Assembly (NCBI GenBank): GCA_032821775.1 | Contig: JAVLRN010000014.1 | Location: forward strand, 124,001-188,000 | Direction: 5' to 3' | DNA from: Sanguinoderma infundibulare | Taxonomy: Eukaryota > Basidiomycota > Agaricomycetes > Polyporales > Polyporaceae | Length of the DNA: 64,000 nt | Shown: piece by piece, positions 11,449-22,780 of the stretch | Numbering within the stretch: the stretch's first letter is position 1 | How the letters are laid out: the number at the start of each line of letters is the position of its first letter | Program-made: the position numbers and the translations under genes | The notes under the pieces: model-generated | Databases searched by the model: none | What the model saw: only the letters and a program-made list of their open reading frames with translations | What the model was told of the DNA's origin: nothing

Positions 11449-12847
11449 TCCCCGGAACATGGTACGAGGGCAACTGCTTCCTTCCGCATGACGACGGCTT
11501 TAACTCGGTTCATTACTCCGCCATGGGCAGGGCTGAGGACAACTGGTCCAAGCAGCCAAAGCAGCAGGCGTGGCTGCCTTGCCCTCCCGACCCCAGTACC
11601 GCGTGGTTTAGACCCGAGGACACACATGAGATGCTCCTCAGGTGGGGCTTCAAACTGGAGGAGATCCCCGTTCTTCAGGCTTCCGACGCCACGTCTTCCT
11701 CTCAGCCCCAGAAGACTTTCCCACAGGCAAAGAAGGGCAGCTGGATGAACGCGAGGAACAACGGCGTCAGACGGGGAAATAGTGGGGTTCGGAAGCAAGG
11801 GGCTGGGATTGTCGAAGGTGCGACGGGTCGCGCGAACACGTGAAGGGGAATGATGGCGAAGATTCACTAGTTGTGCCAGGTGTGTTGTTTGCCTTCTCTG
11901 CATGTAATGTCTTGAAGTCCTCAAGCCCGTCACAAGTCGCTCTCCACGTCCTCCTCTCTATCTACTTGCCCTGGCTCCTTCCTTCTCCATAGACCATCCC
12001 CGAGGGCTGTGGAGGAAGAAGGTGGAACAGGTGCCTAGTGACAGCTATGCACATCTGCCTCTGAGATCTCCACGCTGTGGCAAGGATCAATCGCAAGGAG
12101 ACCTGTTGTGTGGTATGCGTCACTGAACACCGGGAGACGAGAGCACGCGCATGGACCCAAAATGTCTTCCATCTGCATCTGGCTGGCTGCGAGGTCGGTC
12201 ATTGCATCGCATATATCAACAATGCCTTGACCTCTTTCCCATCTTTCCCTGTCCCTTCCTGTTTAGTGCATTGTGTCTGATGTCGCAAACACCTCTGCCC
12301 TGCCACCTATGCTCATCCTCCATCCCTTCCGCTGAGGACCTAGTTCGCCGGCACGTTGCCTGCAATGACAGGTGGTTCTCGCCCCACAGTGACCATTGTC
12401 ACAGCTGCCGGCGTCACGCTCAGTGTCGACACCCATAGCTCGAACTCCTTGGATGGCATCCGTGGCTCCAGCTCAATGCCCTTGATGGATGGTGATCAGT
12501 GGATGAGGAGGCACGGGCATGGGCGTGGGCAGAGATTATAGCCTTGCTTGACTTGATGTCTGTGGTGTATGTGTATTGTAATGCATATTCGTTGCTGTCC
12601 CTACATAGTGTGGCTTATAATGCTGTTCCTCGGTGTTGTTCATGGTGTGTATAATGCTGGATGTGATGTTGAAGCACCCAACCATCCCAGTATGTTTCAA
12701 TTGTCCCAATACATGAAAATAGGTCTAAGTAGTGCAAAAGTAGTACTAATTAGTACAACTGCTTTTCCTTAAGATGCAATTAGTTCAAATTAGATCATTT
12801 TAGATTGACAGTACCTACATTAGATCATAGTTGCAGTTAATACATTG
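11449..12847. other. Right part of the 10.9-kb element; zinc-finger-like fragment at 12289
   Basis: A + strand frame from 11523 to 11843 is open and protein-like (WFRPEDTHEMLLRWGFKLEE) but matches nothing I know. At 12289 an ATG opens a short segment with a CxxC...H..C zinc-finger-like spacing (PCHLCSS...RRHVACN) that stops after about 50 residues. From 12690 to 12847 the DNA is AT-rich with repeated ATTAG/CTAAT words that lead into the right inverted repeat. No complete gene is supported. Confidence 0.4.
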
Positions 12848-12869
12848 AATTAGCTTGGGAGGTTTTTCC
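12848..12869 (-). repeat. Right inverted repeat of the 10.9-kb element
   Basis: Reverse complement of 1968-1990 over about 22 bp. Plavaka coding sequence resumes just beyond it. Confidence 0.55.
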
Positions 12870-14604
12870 TGATGTCGCGAATCCAGTCCTCCAACGACAT
12901 CCTCTCAAGCACCAGCCTCACCGCCCACATCACAACACATTCCCGATGTTCACATTTACACCAAAATCTCCAACTCGGACGCCATGATCGAAGATGATGT
13001 GGCCATGCATGCGCACACGTGGCTTCCCAGAGACTCACCAGACCTCGAGTATGCCCTTGCCCCACTCATTTTCTACTCAGATTCGACCCATCTCGCAAAT
13101 TTTGGAACTGCCTCACTATGGCCCATCTATGCCTACTCCGTGAACCAGTCAAAGTACGTGCATGGCCGACCCTTGGTGTACTCTGCCCACCATGTTGCAT
13201 ATGTGCCGTCGGTAAGCCTTCAACCTCACAGTGATGCTCGAAAGTTGCCATTCGACGCATAGAGTTCGTCACTCAGTTGAAGGAATTTGTGTGGTATTGC
13301 TAATCCAGTTGGCATTCCCCTTCCAATACCCCCTGATGACGTCTGTACGAATCTCGCCAAACGTAGAGGGTGCATCATTGCAACCTCATTCAGTTTGGCA
13401 GGAGCCCTCAGGGCACTGAGATCAGTTAGCTCGCTGCAGTGATGATTGTCCTTGGTCTGTGGGGCACGTATGACATTTTAGTGTGGCGATCACGCTCTTA
13501 GTCCGTGAACAATGGACAGTAGGTAGTGCGCTCGCTCGTATCACTCAGTGGGGCTCTCAGAGTGCCTGATAGCCCTTGGTGTTGTGCTGGAAGTGGTCAT
13601 TGGATGCGTTTGCGGGGTACATAGCAGTCGTATGTTGCTCTGGAGGCAGAGTGACATATGACCGGTCATTTCAGAATGCACAGCACTATATGCAGACACC
13701 GGATGTGAAGGCCAGGAGGTGCGCTCGCCACACACTGATGTTTGGCCAGAGTGTCGAAATGTGTGAGGCTATTTGGACTTCGTGCTAATGCCGGCGTTGT
13801 TTCTCGTCCAACGTGACACGTCCACTGAACATTACGTTTAGCTTCCAGATGAATTCCAGGACTGGTATATCAAGACCTTTGGGACTGCCGCCACCACCGA
13901 GATCCTCACCTTTGTGTGGCGGGAGCTGTATCAGGCCGTGTGGCTCCTCCTTTTAAGTCCTGGTCTGATCGACGCATACGATAATGGCCACAAGATGCGC
14001 TGTGGCGACAAGATCATGTGCCGGCTGTTCCTACGTTTCTACATTCATGCATGTGACTATGTCGAAAAGTGCAGTCCAGTCATTCTATATCCATAATACA
14101 CCAGCTAATTTTGTTCGTAGAATGCTCACCTCGTGTCTCAAGTATTTTGCCACTTGTCCCTGCCCCCGGTGTTTGATCTCGAAAGAAAGGTTTGAGGAAA
14201 TGGATACCACCGTCAACTTGCATCATCGGAACAAGCAGCGCGTCGACGATGCAAACATCCAGTGACGTATCAAGATGGCACGCCGCTGGATATTCGAGAA
14301 GGATGTTCCTCTCTCGGGTGCATGGCTCAAATGCACACTCGGCCCATTGTCTCTGACTCCCACCCGTGTTCGTACTGATGCCGGTTTCAGTGTTTGCCTT
14401 CTAATTTGATATGATCCTACAGAACGTGTTTTCCATCTGACTTGTAGACAGAGGATTCAACTATTACTCGCTATACGCCCCCAATTTGATGCACGAGTTT
14501 GAACTCGGCATTTGGAAATCAACATTGATCCACCTTGTCCACCTCCTGCACGCGTTTGGAGGGGACAAGGTTCAAGTGTTTAACGAGCGGTGAGTTTTTT
14601 CTTC

Positions 14605-14700
14605 CGATGTGTTCATCGGGTTCGCAGCCCAGTGCTGAACGCTGTCGGCCAATGACTTCGTCGGGTTCTCTGCCCAGTGCTGCATGCTGTCGGCCAACAT
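14605..14700. repeat. Two diverged tandem copies of about 45 bp
   Basis: The unit TC(A/G)TCGGGTTC...GCCCAGTGCTG...GCTGTCGGCCAA occurs twice back to back at the start of the enlarged Plavaka intron. Confidence 0.5.
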
Positions 14701-14823
14701 CTGATGGCGACTGTGTGCCTCGCTCAGGCCGTGTTCTATCTTCCCTTCATGACCTCTGTCCGCACGTGCTCCAGCTTGCTCTTCTCAGGCAGACAGTTTA
14801 CGCCTGCCCCTCCTCTTGCAGCT

Positions 14824-14863
14824 GGACTCGAAACTTGGCCTTCGTGGGCCAAGTTTTGAGTCC
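14824..14863. repeat. 17-bp hairpin with one mismatch
   Basis: Arms 14824-14840 and 14847-14863 (GGACTCGAAACTTGGCC and its near-complement) enclose a 6-base loop. It lies where unrelated DNA begins inside the Plavaka intron and may be a transposon end. Confidence 0.55.
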
Positions 14864-15753
14864 AGGGCCCACAGACTGATTGCTGCGGCCCTGCTGCACA
14901 GGTTTGCGGAAGGTCATTGGTTTTCCGTTCCTCGTTGGTGGTAAATTCCCTGAAGGGGGGAGCGGAGGGAGTCTATTGAATGGATCCAGAATTAGGGACA
15001 GATTCGGTGGAGCACAGGGAGGGACGCTATGGAAATATGATAGGTGCAAGTAATGTCGCCGATATGAGATCGCTAAGGGAGGAAAGATAAAGCACCAACA
15101 AAACTCACAAGGGGTGGGATATAGATCCTCCTGGTGCAGAAGTATCGGCCTCGGCCTCATGTTTGACATCAGAGGAAGAGGATGCCAGCGATTTGCCCTC
15201 ATCGTCAGATTCTACACACGCTGGAAGCTTGATGAGGGTGACAGTCGCTCTGCCGGGGAGGCACTTCAACATGTCATCCGTCCCCTCGATGTCCTCCCCA
15301 TCGAGGTGGGTGACCAGGGCGCATAACCCTTGAGCTCGGCGGGAAGTAGCCTGCAGTTGTCGCATTGCACGCGATGTCGAGGAGGGCGCAGAGATGGATT
15401 TGGTGGCACGGCAGATATAGTATGGAAAGACGCAGACTGTGGCGCAGCTAGGCGTCTCACCGGATTATGCGGTCGTGCCTCACGCCAAGTTGGGTGCGTT
15501 CATGGAGAGCTTGTGGTGGATGAACATGCAACTCTGCCTGGACCCGGTCGGGGACCACCCGCTGAGGGGCAAGATCCTGCTGAGCAATATTGTCCCCCCG
15601 GCGCATCATGTGTGGCTGGTTGACACCCTGATGTGGACAAAGGAGAGGGTTATGCTCGGTGGTGTGCCTCTCACCTCCATTCTGACATTCCATTATCTGT
15701 AGCCCAAGCTTTGCAGAATTTCCGTGATGATGGCTGACCACTTCGAATCTAGG
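14864..15753. other. Unidentified DNA filling a Plavaka intron
   Basis: A - strand frame from 15365 to about 15105 is protein-like (LVTHLDGEDIEGTDD, then an acidic Ser-rich tail) and ends at a plausible GTGAGT donor, as if one exon of a captured gene. A + strand frame at 15439-15702 overlaps nothing else but is unrecognised. Inserts in introns of this dead gene are unsurprising; origin unknown. Confidence 0.35.
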
Positions 15754-15995
15754 TATTGTCGCATCCTGACATTCGGTCATAGCACCATCCGGCATTTCGT
15801 GAACAACATGGCCGATCTCAAGAAGATGGCCACTCGAGACTTTGAAGACTCATTGCAAGTAAGTTCCTGGTGTCCATGATCACGTGGAAGTTGTGCGCAG
15901 CCAAACATGGAGCTGAATGTGCTCGAGGTGCTGACGCTCGAGGTTCTGCTTTGAGGCTCAGGGTTAGCTGTTTCAATTCATTCACAGACATGGCG

Positions 15996-17087
15996 TGTCA
16001 TACGCGGTGTATGACTGATCTGTTGGACAGGTACAGGCTGGCAGGAGAGCCGGTTCAGCACCGGAACTGCCTTGACTCTGAAGAGCCTATCTTTAGGTTC
16101 AGAGAGCTGCTGGGGCGAAGGGAGGACAGGGAGTCAGTCCAGGAAGGACCTGGCAAGGAAGGCGAGAGCTCAAGGCATAGGATGCGTGCCAGGCGCAACA
16201 CGATCTAGCATGGACTCTACATGTACTCTCTATTCATTTGCTATAGTGCACAGATGATTTGGTTCTTGGCACATGACCTGAAAAGGGCTGACTAAGGTTC
16301 AAGCATGATGACTGATACATATTACTGTGCACATGCTCAGTCAGCGCAGGTTTTTCTTTTTGTATGATGGGACTTTATTGTTATTTGGAAATGACTATTA
16401 TACTCTATCCTTTTATCCTTTGAACATTCCCACACTACAAACTTTGACCTATTATTCCTCATACTTAATTGTTTAAGGATAACTTTTATCCTAGCCTATT
16501 GTACTTGAGAATATTCTCAGGTATATAGCACTATGATTGTGCATATTTCATAGTATGGATATGTTATTCCCATGCTGATTGGTGGACTATTGTTTATTCC
16601 TTTATTGTCCATAGGATTATTTTTCACAGCCTGTATATACTTATTGTCCAAGGACAATGAGCACTTTAACAGTATTGTGCTATTTTTAGATACAGTATTG
16701 TGCCTATAGCCTATTGTCCAGACTTAGCACAATAGCACAATAACCTGTTTATTTGTATTTGGTTCTAGATAGCTACTAGTATATAAGGACCTCAGCTGGA
16801 TCTCCCAAGAATGACAATCCAGTTTTCCCCCAGAACTGTGTCCCACCTCTGACAGGTGTTCCTGGTGCAACTGTGCACAATAGCCTTCTCCCCCTGAGAG
16901 TTAGAAAGCCTCTGACAGGCTTGCTCTCTATTATTCCCCTCCATACCTCACTCTTACCTATTATTCCCCATACCTCTGATCACTATCACGAACACCTGGA
17001 GGAATATCTGACCTAAAGTCTGGTCCGATTACTTCAGGTGCATATTATCTAGTAGTACTTTCTATTAGGTAGTTTGTGCATATCTCA
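15996..17087 (+). repeat. Gypsy-1 5' LTR
   Basis: 1092 bp, pairs with 26873-27964. The 3' half is AT-rich with repeated TATTGTCCA-like words. TSD GGCG precedes it. Confidence 0.93.
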
Positions 17088-17090
17088 AAT

Positions 17091-17105
17091 TGGAGCCCAC
17101 CACGA
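17091..17105 (+). promoter_or_regulatory. Gypsy-1 primer-binding site
   Basis: TGGAGCCCACCACGA starts three bases after the LTR. It begins TGG, the complement of the tRNA 3' CCA end, as expected for full tRNA 3'-end priming. The tRNA identity was not determined. Confidence 0.6.
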
Positions 17106-17432
17106 GGGGGATTGTGATCAAGACATCTCACTTGTCTACTTCAATCCCTTTCATATTCCACCATATCATCAAGACCATTAGGTGAATTGCTCAGCAATTT
17201 ACCCTTTGCTGAGTCAGACCTGGACTCAACCTCCTCTACACCCTCTATATCCCATATATCCTCCGACCAATTATCCCTGCCCAGTTCTCTGGCTATATCA
17301 AGGCAGTCAAGCATTAGTCAACAGCAGGCTAGTGCAAGCACTAACCCATTACCTATACCAGTGACAGTGTTACCATCCTCAATACCTAGTATATCCATTT
17401 CACAGATACCACCTCCATCACAGACTACCATT

Positions 17433-19640
17433 ATGAGTACTCGCTCAGGAGCGGATATGCCACAGCGTGGTTCTAACAAGGCCTCCAAAACCTTTAAAGG
17501 AAAACCTCGCAAGGTCAAGGACTTTATTCAGGATTATGAAGACCTTTTAGACCATAACCATGTCAAGGACAAAGCCAAGCAGTGCATATATATTCACCGG
17601 TATTGCAGCAGGGATGTGCACGAAATACTGGAGACTTTGAATAATACTGACTGGCCAATTATGAAGGAGCAGATTTTGAAGTTGTTTGATGCTGACCGAT
17701 ATAAAAAGTGTTACAGAAAGAAAGACCTTTCAAGCTTTATAAAGAAGGCAAGAGCTAGGCCAATGAGTTCCCTCAGCAAGTTTAGAAATTATTATAGGGA
17801 TTTTCAGAAGATTGCAGGATGGCTCAAGTCAAAAAGTCAAATCTCAGATGAAGAATATCAGAAATGCTTTTGGAAAGGCATTCCTAAGATGCTTCAGGTC
17901 CGGCTTGAGGTAGCCTATCACCAGGAAGTCAGCTCACATGATTACAAGCAACCATTTGAGGTGAGCAAGTTAGTCGAGATAGTGGAAAGAATGTATGGTT
18001 GAGACCGGTTTGATGCGGACTTATCAGATTGGGATGATAAAGATGGAGCCATTGGTTTGGACAGCTTAGAATCTGATTCTGATTCAGACACAGAAGACAG
18101 CAATGAATCAGACAATGAGTCGGATTATGAGCCTAAGCACAAGGACAAGCTGCGGAAAACTCTCAAGTTAGTGCGAAAGCAGAGAAAGGCACGTCAAGTA
18201 AAGTTTGACACTTCACCCAAAACTATCCCTAAGACCACATGGCACACATATGAGCCTGGTACCCAGGATGATGTTGAGGATCTCATTATTAGGCTTCAAA
18301 GCATGTCTATTGATGATCCAAAATATGCATCACTTTTCTACTGAGCATTCAAGCTAGACAAGGATATTGCGCTTATCCTCAAGTCACCCAAAGGTGCCTC
18401 ACCTCGCTCATCACCCAAGTCCTTTGTGCCTTCAGCAAGACCCAATGGCATGAACAGCCGTGAGGAGATGAGATGCTATGGCTGTGGCGCACAAGGGCAT
18501 GGGCTGAATGACTGTGTCGCACTAAAGGATCTCACAACCAGCAGAATTGTCAAGTGACATGGAAATCGGAGGTATGTGATGGGAGATGGTGCAAGGATTA
18601 TGTGCAATGGTGATGAACCACTCACCCATGCAGTTCGCCGCCTTCAGGGAGCTCATGGTAGCTCAAACTTTGTGGCTTTAGCAGCTCAAGCACCCATAGA
18701 TCATTGGGAAGGGTCAGATGCAGAGGACGATTATCAATATGTATTCCCTATGGAACATGCTCCCAAAATGGTAAGGGAAGCGCGCAAAGAGTGCTTTGAG
18801 GGAGTATTTCCACCACCACGTCCAAACTGGGCAAAGCGCACTGCCCCAGAGAAATTCAAACCTCCAGGGATCCGTCCAGCTGATATTACACCTCAAGTGT
18901 CCCAGCCCAAGCCAGTTGAGACTCACAAACCCACGTTTAACCCACTGAATGATGAAGACATAGTCATGAAGGATGCCACATACAGAGCCCCCAGGAAACA
19001 GAAAGCTGATGAACCTAAGGTGGAGGGAAATGCCCGGAAACCCTTAGTTCAGTCACAGATTGCAAAGCAAGCAAATCCGAGCAAAATCCTTGACAGGATT
19101 CTCAAGACTCCAGTTACTATGTCTGTAGGAGAGGTTATTGGCACCTTCCGGGATGTATCTCAACAGCTGCAGGATTTAATGAAGGTTAAAAGGCCTAACC
19201 CAAGTCAAGAGGTAAAGGAAACCCCACCAATTCTGACTTTACTGGCTTATCAGAGTCCATTAATCAGGATTAAGGTGTATTTCAATGGGCAGCCAATATC
19301 AGCTATAGTGGACACCGGTTCGGAAATGAACATAGTCAGCAGTGATTTGTGGAAAAGGGTAATCCAATTACCCTTGAACACAACAATAAAGCCAAGAATG
19401 TTATCTGTGAACAATTCCGTGACCACCCTCATGGGAATTATCAGAGGAGTTGTATTGACCTGCGGAGAGGCCCAGACTGAGGCTATCCTGTGTGTTTCCG
19501 AAAATGCACCTTTTGGATTATTGTTGGGCAGGTCTTGGCAGAGGGACAATTATATTTCTATTGATGAGAGGGAGGAAGGAACATTTTTATTGTTTAAAAA
19601 CCCTATAAATACAGACCTCGGAGTGCTGGAACTCCTTGTC
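17433..19640 (+). pseudogene. Gypsy-1 gag and protease with three TGA stops
   Basis: The first good ATG is at 17433; an upstream open stretch uses a TTG only. A helical capsid-like region (VKDFIQDYEDLLDHN, PMSSLSKFRNYYRDF) is followed by an acidic Ser-rich segment and a perfect CCHC zinc knuckle (CYGCGAQGHGLNDC) near 18478. The retropepsin site IVDTGSEMN is near 19310 and its closing strand LLLGRSW near 19525. TGA codons at 18000, 18342 and 18555 interrupt a single frame that otherwise continues into the extra ORF. Codon use is A/T-rich up to about 19620, then changes sharply. Gag-protease builds and matures the particle. Confidence 0.88.
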
Positions 19641-22227
19641 CAACCAGCACACCAGTCCCGCTCCTCTTACCACATTGCCGCTGACAACCCTGACCCCTCT
19701 GACACCTCTGACACCTTCGAAACCCCCGATATGACCTCCTACTTCATCCGCGATGACGATTCGATGGCCCTGGCGGCCCCTGAACAGCACTACATGGGCG
19801 GCGTCCTCGAGCAGACCATGTATCCCGGCTATTTCAGCCACTACCAAGGCTGCTACTTCGAAGACTGGTACATTCCCATGACCACCTTCTCCAGCACGGT
19901 CTCCGACAGCTTCAATAACTCCCCTAAGCACTCGATTACGCGCCACGGACAAGTATACATACGTTTTTACCCTACCGAACACCTCAACTCATGTCTGGCA
20001 CGTGACCTCGAAATACGAGACCCGCAGCGCCTCCAGGTCGAAGTGCCCGCTTCTCTGGCTCCCAACTGCCACCTTTCCCTGGACTCTCTCCCTTCCCTCA
20101 TTTCTCTCTCTCCTGATATGACCCCCGCCTCATCTCCTATCCACTCCCCTCGTCCCACTCAGCCCATTCCTTCCTTCCTCGCCATGACTGGGCCCAAGGG
20201 CGAAGACGACGACGATGATGACGATGGCGCCAAGCCAAAGACACACAAGACAGGCTACACCACGATGGAGGAGCTGGAGGATGGGGAGATTGGGATGGAG
20301 CTGGACGAGAAGGATGAGGAGGACACAAGGGAAGAGAAGAACTGTAAAGACAACCATAAAAACGTAAGTTTTTTCTTTTTTCACCCTGCCATGCATCCCC
20401 CAGGGCGAGGACATGCTCAACACGTCCTCAACCCCTTCCTTTCCTCCTCCCCTCTCCCCCAATCGAGACCAGGGACTCACGCCGTTCCAGACGACCAACC
20501 AGGCGCACACCATCGAGGAGTGGAACCTCCTCTCTGTCGCCTACAAGAATGTCATCGGTCCAGCATCGACCCCCAGGGCTTTGACAGCCCTCGCTCATCT
20601 ATGCCAATCGAACATGCAGCCTCAAACGAATGGCAAGAAGCTCTTTGCTACGATGTCCAGACCTGCAACAGCCCCGCCAACGACCATGACTTTCGCCAGT
20701 GCCCAGGGGGACGACTACCCCCTGGAGCACCCAAACACTGGTGCTGCGATGACCCCTGCATTGCCCAAGCCTCCCATTTCCCTTCCTCTCGCTGCGCTCG
20801 CCAATGTGCCATGGTGAACGCCCCCGATCAGCTCTCAATATGTCAAGCGCCGCCTGTCATCCACGAGTGGACAGACCTCCAGCCTCGCCCCAGGAATCAA
20901 CGAGGAGGCTGCCAGCAGGCAGGATCCCCACTTTGGCGTGCCCTTCCTCCTCCTCGACACCCCCGGGACTGGCCTCGACCTCACCAGCAATGACGAGGAT
21001 GACTCCCTCGCCATGCCGCCATCCACGCCAGACTCCACCCTCCTTCGCAACTGCCTGCTCGCTCCTTCCCCTCCTCCGTGCCCTCTCAATCGCCTCGAAA
21101 TCACCCTTGCACATCTCCACGAATCGCTCGGCCTCCCCGGACTCGACCATGTCAAGATGGTCAACCCCGCCCTCCAGCAGGATGGCAGGGGCGACTTCCA
21201 TGATCCCATCCCCAATGACGACGCTCGCGTGCAGGCTGTGCAGACTCCCCAGTCCCGCCAGGATGACTTCGGTTGCTCTGCACATCCCGCGCAAACACAG
21301 TGGTACCAGCAGGGGCAGCTGCAACCGTACCAACAGTCCCAGCCGCCGCCTCAACGACACATCAGCCTCGCGCCCCCATTCCCCAGCAGCCCCTACCATG
21401 ACATCACAGACGAGCCAATGCTCCCGGAGCTCCCACCCCCGGATCTTCGCGACGGTCACAGCCTCGGCCTCACGATGGAGGAGGCCGCCATCCCCCATCT
21501 GCCAACCACTCTCGATGACGATCACGGGCTCAGCCCTGTCCCGCATATCCTCATCCATCTGCCGCCCATCAAGAAGCCCCAGATCCTCGAGTGTCCTCCA
21601 GGTGAGGACACCCGGCTCGCACGCCGCACGGCACCCCTTCCCCCAACAACATCCTACTGCAGTGCGCCCACCAGTGACGACAACGGTGACAATTACGATG
21701 CCGATGTCAAGGATGACCCCATGCTCGACAAGGACAACCCTGACCTCGACCGTGCCAATCAACATCAGCAAAGCTTGGTTCACGGGTGGTGTTCGGAGGA
21801 CCACGTCCACAATACGCTCCCAACAACCAAGTTGGAGCTTCCCTGTCATCCCCTCCACCTCCGTACGTCTGACTCGCTTCTCATTTCGAGCTCTTGCGCT
21901 GCACAGGCTGTGTCCGCTCCCGCCACGTCTTTCCTTTCTGTCTCTTTGCTCCCACCTCTGGTTCCTGTCTTTTTCGCTGCCGCTGGACCCACGATTGGAT
22001 CTTCCAACCCCAATTCCCCTTCCCATGTCACTCCACGACCCCCGGAAGAGCACGACGCTCGCAGTCCATCCCCCACCTCACGCGCACAAGCAGATGCGTA
22101 CACGGAATTGTTCATCAACGGTGAGGTACATGTTTTTGTCGAGCAGGTATTGTCTGAGGCCCTCCAGAGCTGTGCAGATGACCTCTGCGAGTTCTTCAAG
22201 GACGAGTTCGAGGTCTTCGCCAAATAA
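19641..22227 (+). CDS. Extra ORF between protease and RT of Gypsy-1, with an intron
   Basis: After protease the same frame runs on into strikingly C-rich DNA to 20363. A short intron fits at 20364-20403 (GTAAGT...CCCCAG, 40 nt). Splicing it leads in phase into a frame that continues to the TAA at 22225, interrupted only by TGA at 20815. The product of roughly 850 residues has an ordered aromatic segment (YPGYFSHYQGCYFEDWYIP), a poly-Asp patch (about 20205-20225), long Pro/Ser-rich low-complexity stretches, and an ordered C-terminus (FVEQVLSEALQSCADDL). I recognise no domain. Gypsy pols normally have only a short linker here. It may be a captured host gene or a lineage-specific domain. Confidence 0.5.
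20364..20403 (+). other. Predicted in-phase 40-nt intron inside the extra ORF
   Basis: GTAAGT donor, T-rich body and CCCCAG acceptor. Joining 20363 to 20404 links two otherwise different open frames without a shift. 40 nt is short for a basidiomycete intron. Confidence 0.45.
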
Positions 22228-22780
22228 GGTGCGCCTCTGCCTTTATTTTCTTTTCTATACCCAATCCGAGACCCCCATCTGCAGGAAAGAGTCCCCTGCG
22301 CGCAAGAATGGCACCATGTCCGTGATATGTCAACTCCGTACATTATGATTTTCCAGTGATCCTGTTCCTCCGCTATCCCCCCACATACCCACACATCTGT
22401 CTTCTCGAGATTCTGCCTTGAGCTCCTTTCCCGATATGTCCCTCCACCATATGTCACCCCCTGTGTGCTTCAGTTGCGTATCTGTGATAAGCGCTATGGC
22501 TGGCTGTGCCGCGCTTTCCCCCCCTGCCTGCTGTTACCATACCCTCAATAGCGGCCCCCACATTTCATTGTCATCCCTACCTTTTGCACATGTGTGCCTG
22601 TTAGTGACTGCCTATCTTCTATATATGGTATTCAGGAGCCTCTGCAATACATGTCCTGGTGCTTTGATAGCCCACCCAGACCCACCCTTTTTCGTGTGCC
22701 CTCCAGCACCCCTGCAAGCCCTTTCAGGTGGCAACCAAGGTAATCATGACTTATCTTGTCACACTCTGTACCCTTTCTGC
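22228..22780 (+). other. Linker between the extra ORF and RT
   Basis: Open in one frame from 22418 but C-rich and without RT-like content until about 22850. No separate gene is supported. Confidence 0.4.

Larger units (their letters stand above)
1968..12869. mobile_element. Candidate 10.9-kb TIR element inserted in Plavaka
   Basis: Positions 1968-1990 and the reverse complement of 12848-12869 share about 22 bp, beginning GGAAAAACC(C)TCCCAAGC, with a one-base length difference. They stand exactly where the Plavaka coding sequence stops and restarts in the same Pro/Ser-rich linker. Both inner flanks are AT-rich with repeated CTAAT-like words, as in subterminal regions of DNA transposons. I found no convincing target-site duplication (left flank CTCT, right flank TGAT). 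The content is a decayed repeat X copy, a nested Copia element and a zinc-finger fragment near 12289. The transposon superfamily is unknown. Confidence 0.5.
12870..15860 (+). pseudogene. Plavaka-type transposase, central part (piece 2 of 3)
   Basis: Exons with clear family motifs are: 12880-13212 (linker, then APLIFYSDSTHLANFGTAS and WPIYAYSVNQSKYV), 13840-14265 with frame shifts (TFGTAATTEILTFVWREL, a CPCPRCL zinc motif), 14452-14590 (LMHEFELGIWKSTLIHL) and 15754-15860 (STIRHFVNNMADLKKMATRD). GT and AG dinucleotides sit at several exon ends (GTAAGC at 13213, GTGAGT at 14591, GTAAGT at 15861). The intron from 14591 to about 15753 is swollen to more than 1.1 kb by extra DNA. The DDE catalytic core cannot be certified from the fragments. 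Frameshifts and stops make it non-functional. Confidence 0.75.

Noticed and set aside
20804..22348. Long open frames overlapping the extra Gypsy-1 ORF on both strands (also 20857-22053 on -)
   Set aside because: These are GC-rich shadows. Only the frame entered through the 20364-20403 intron is continuous with protease and has ordered termini.
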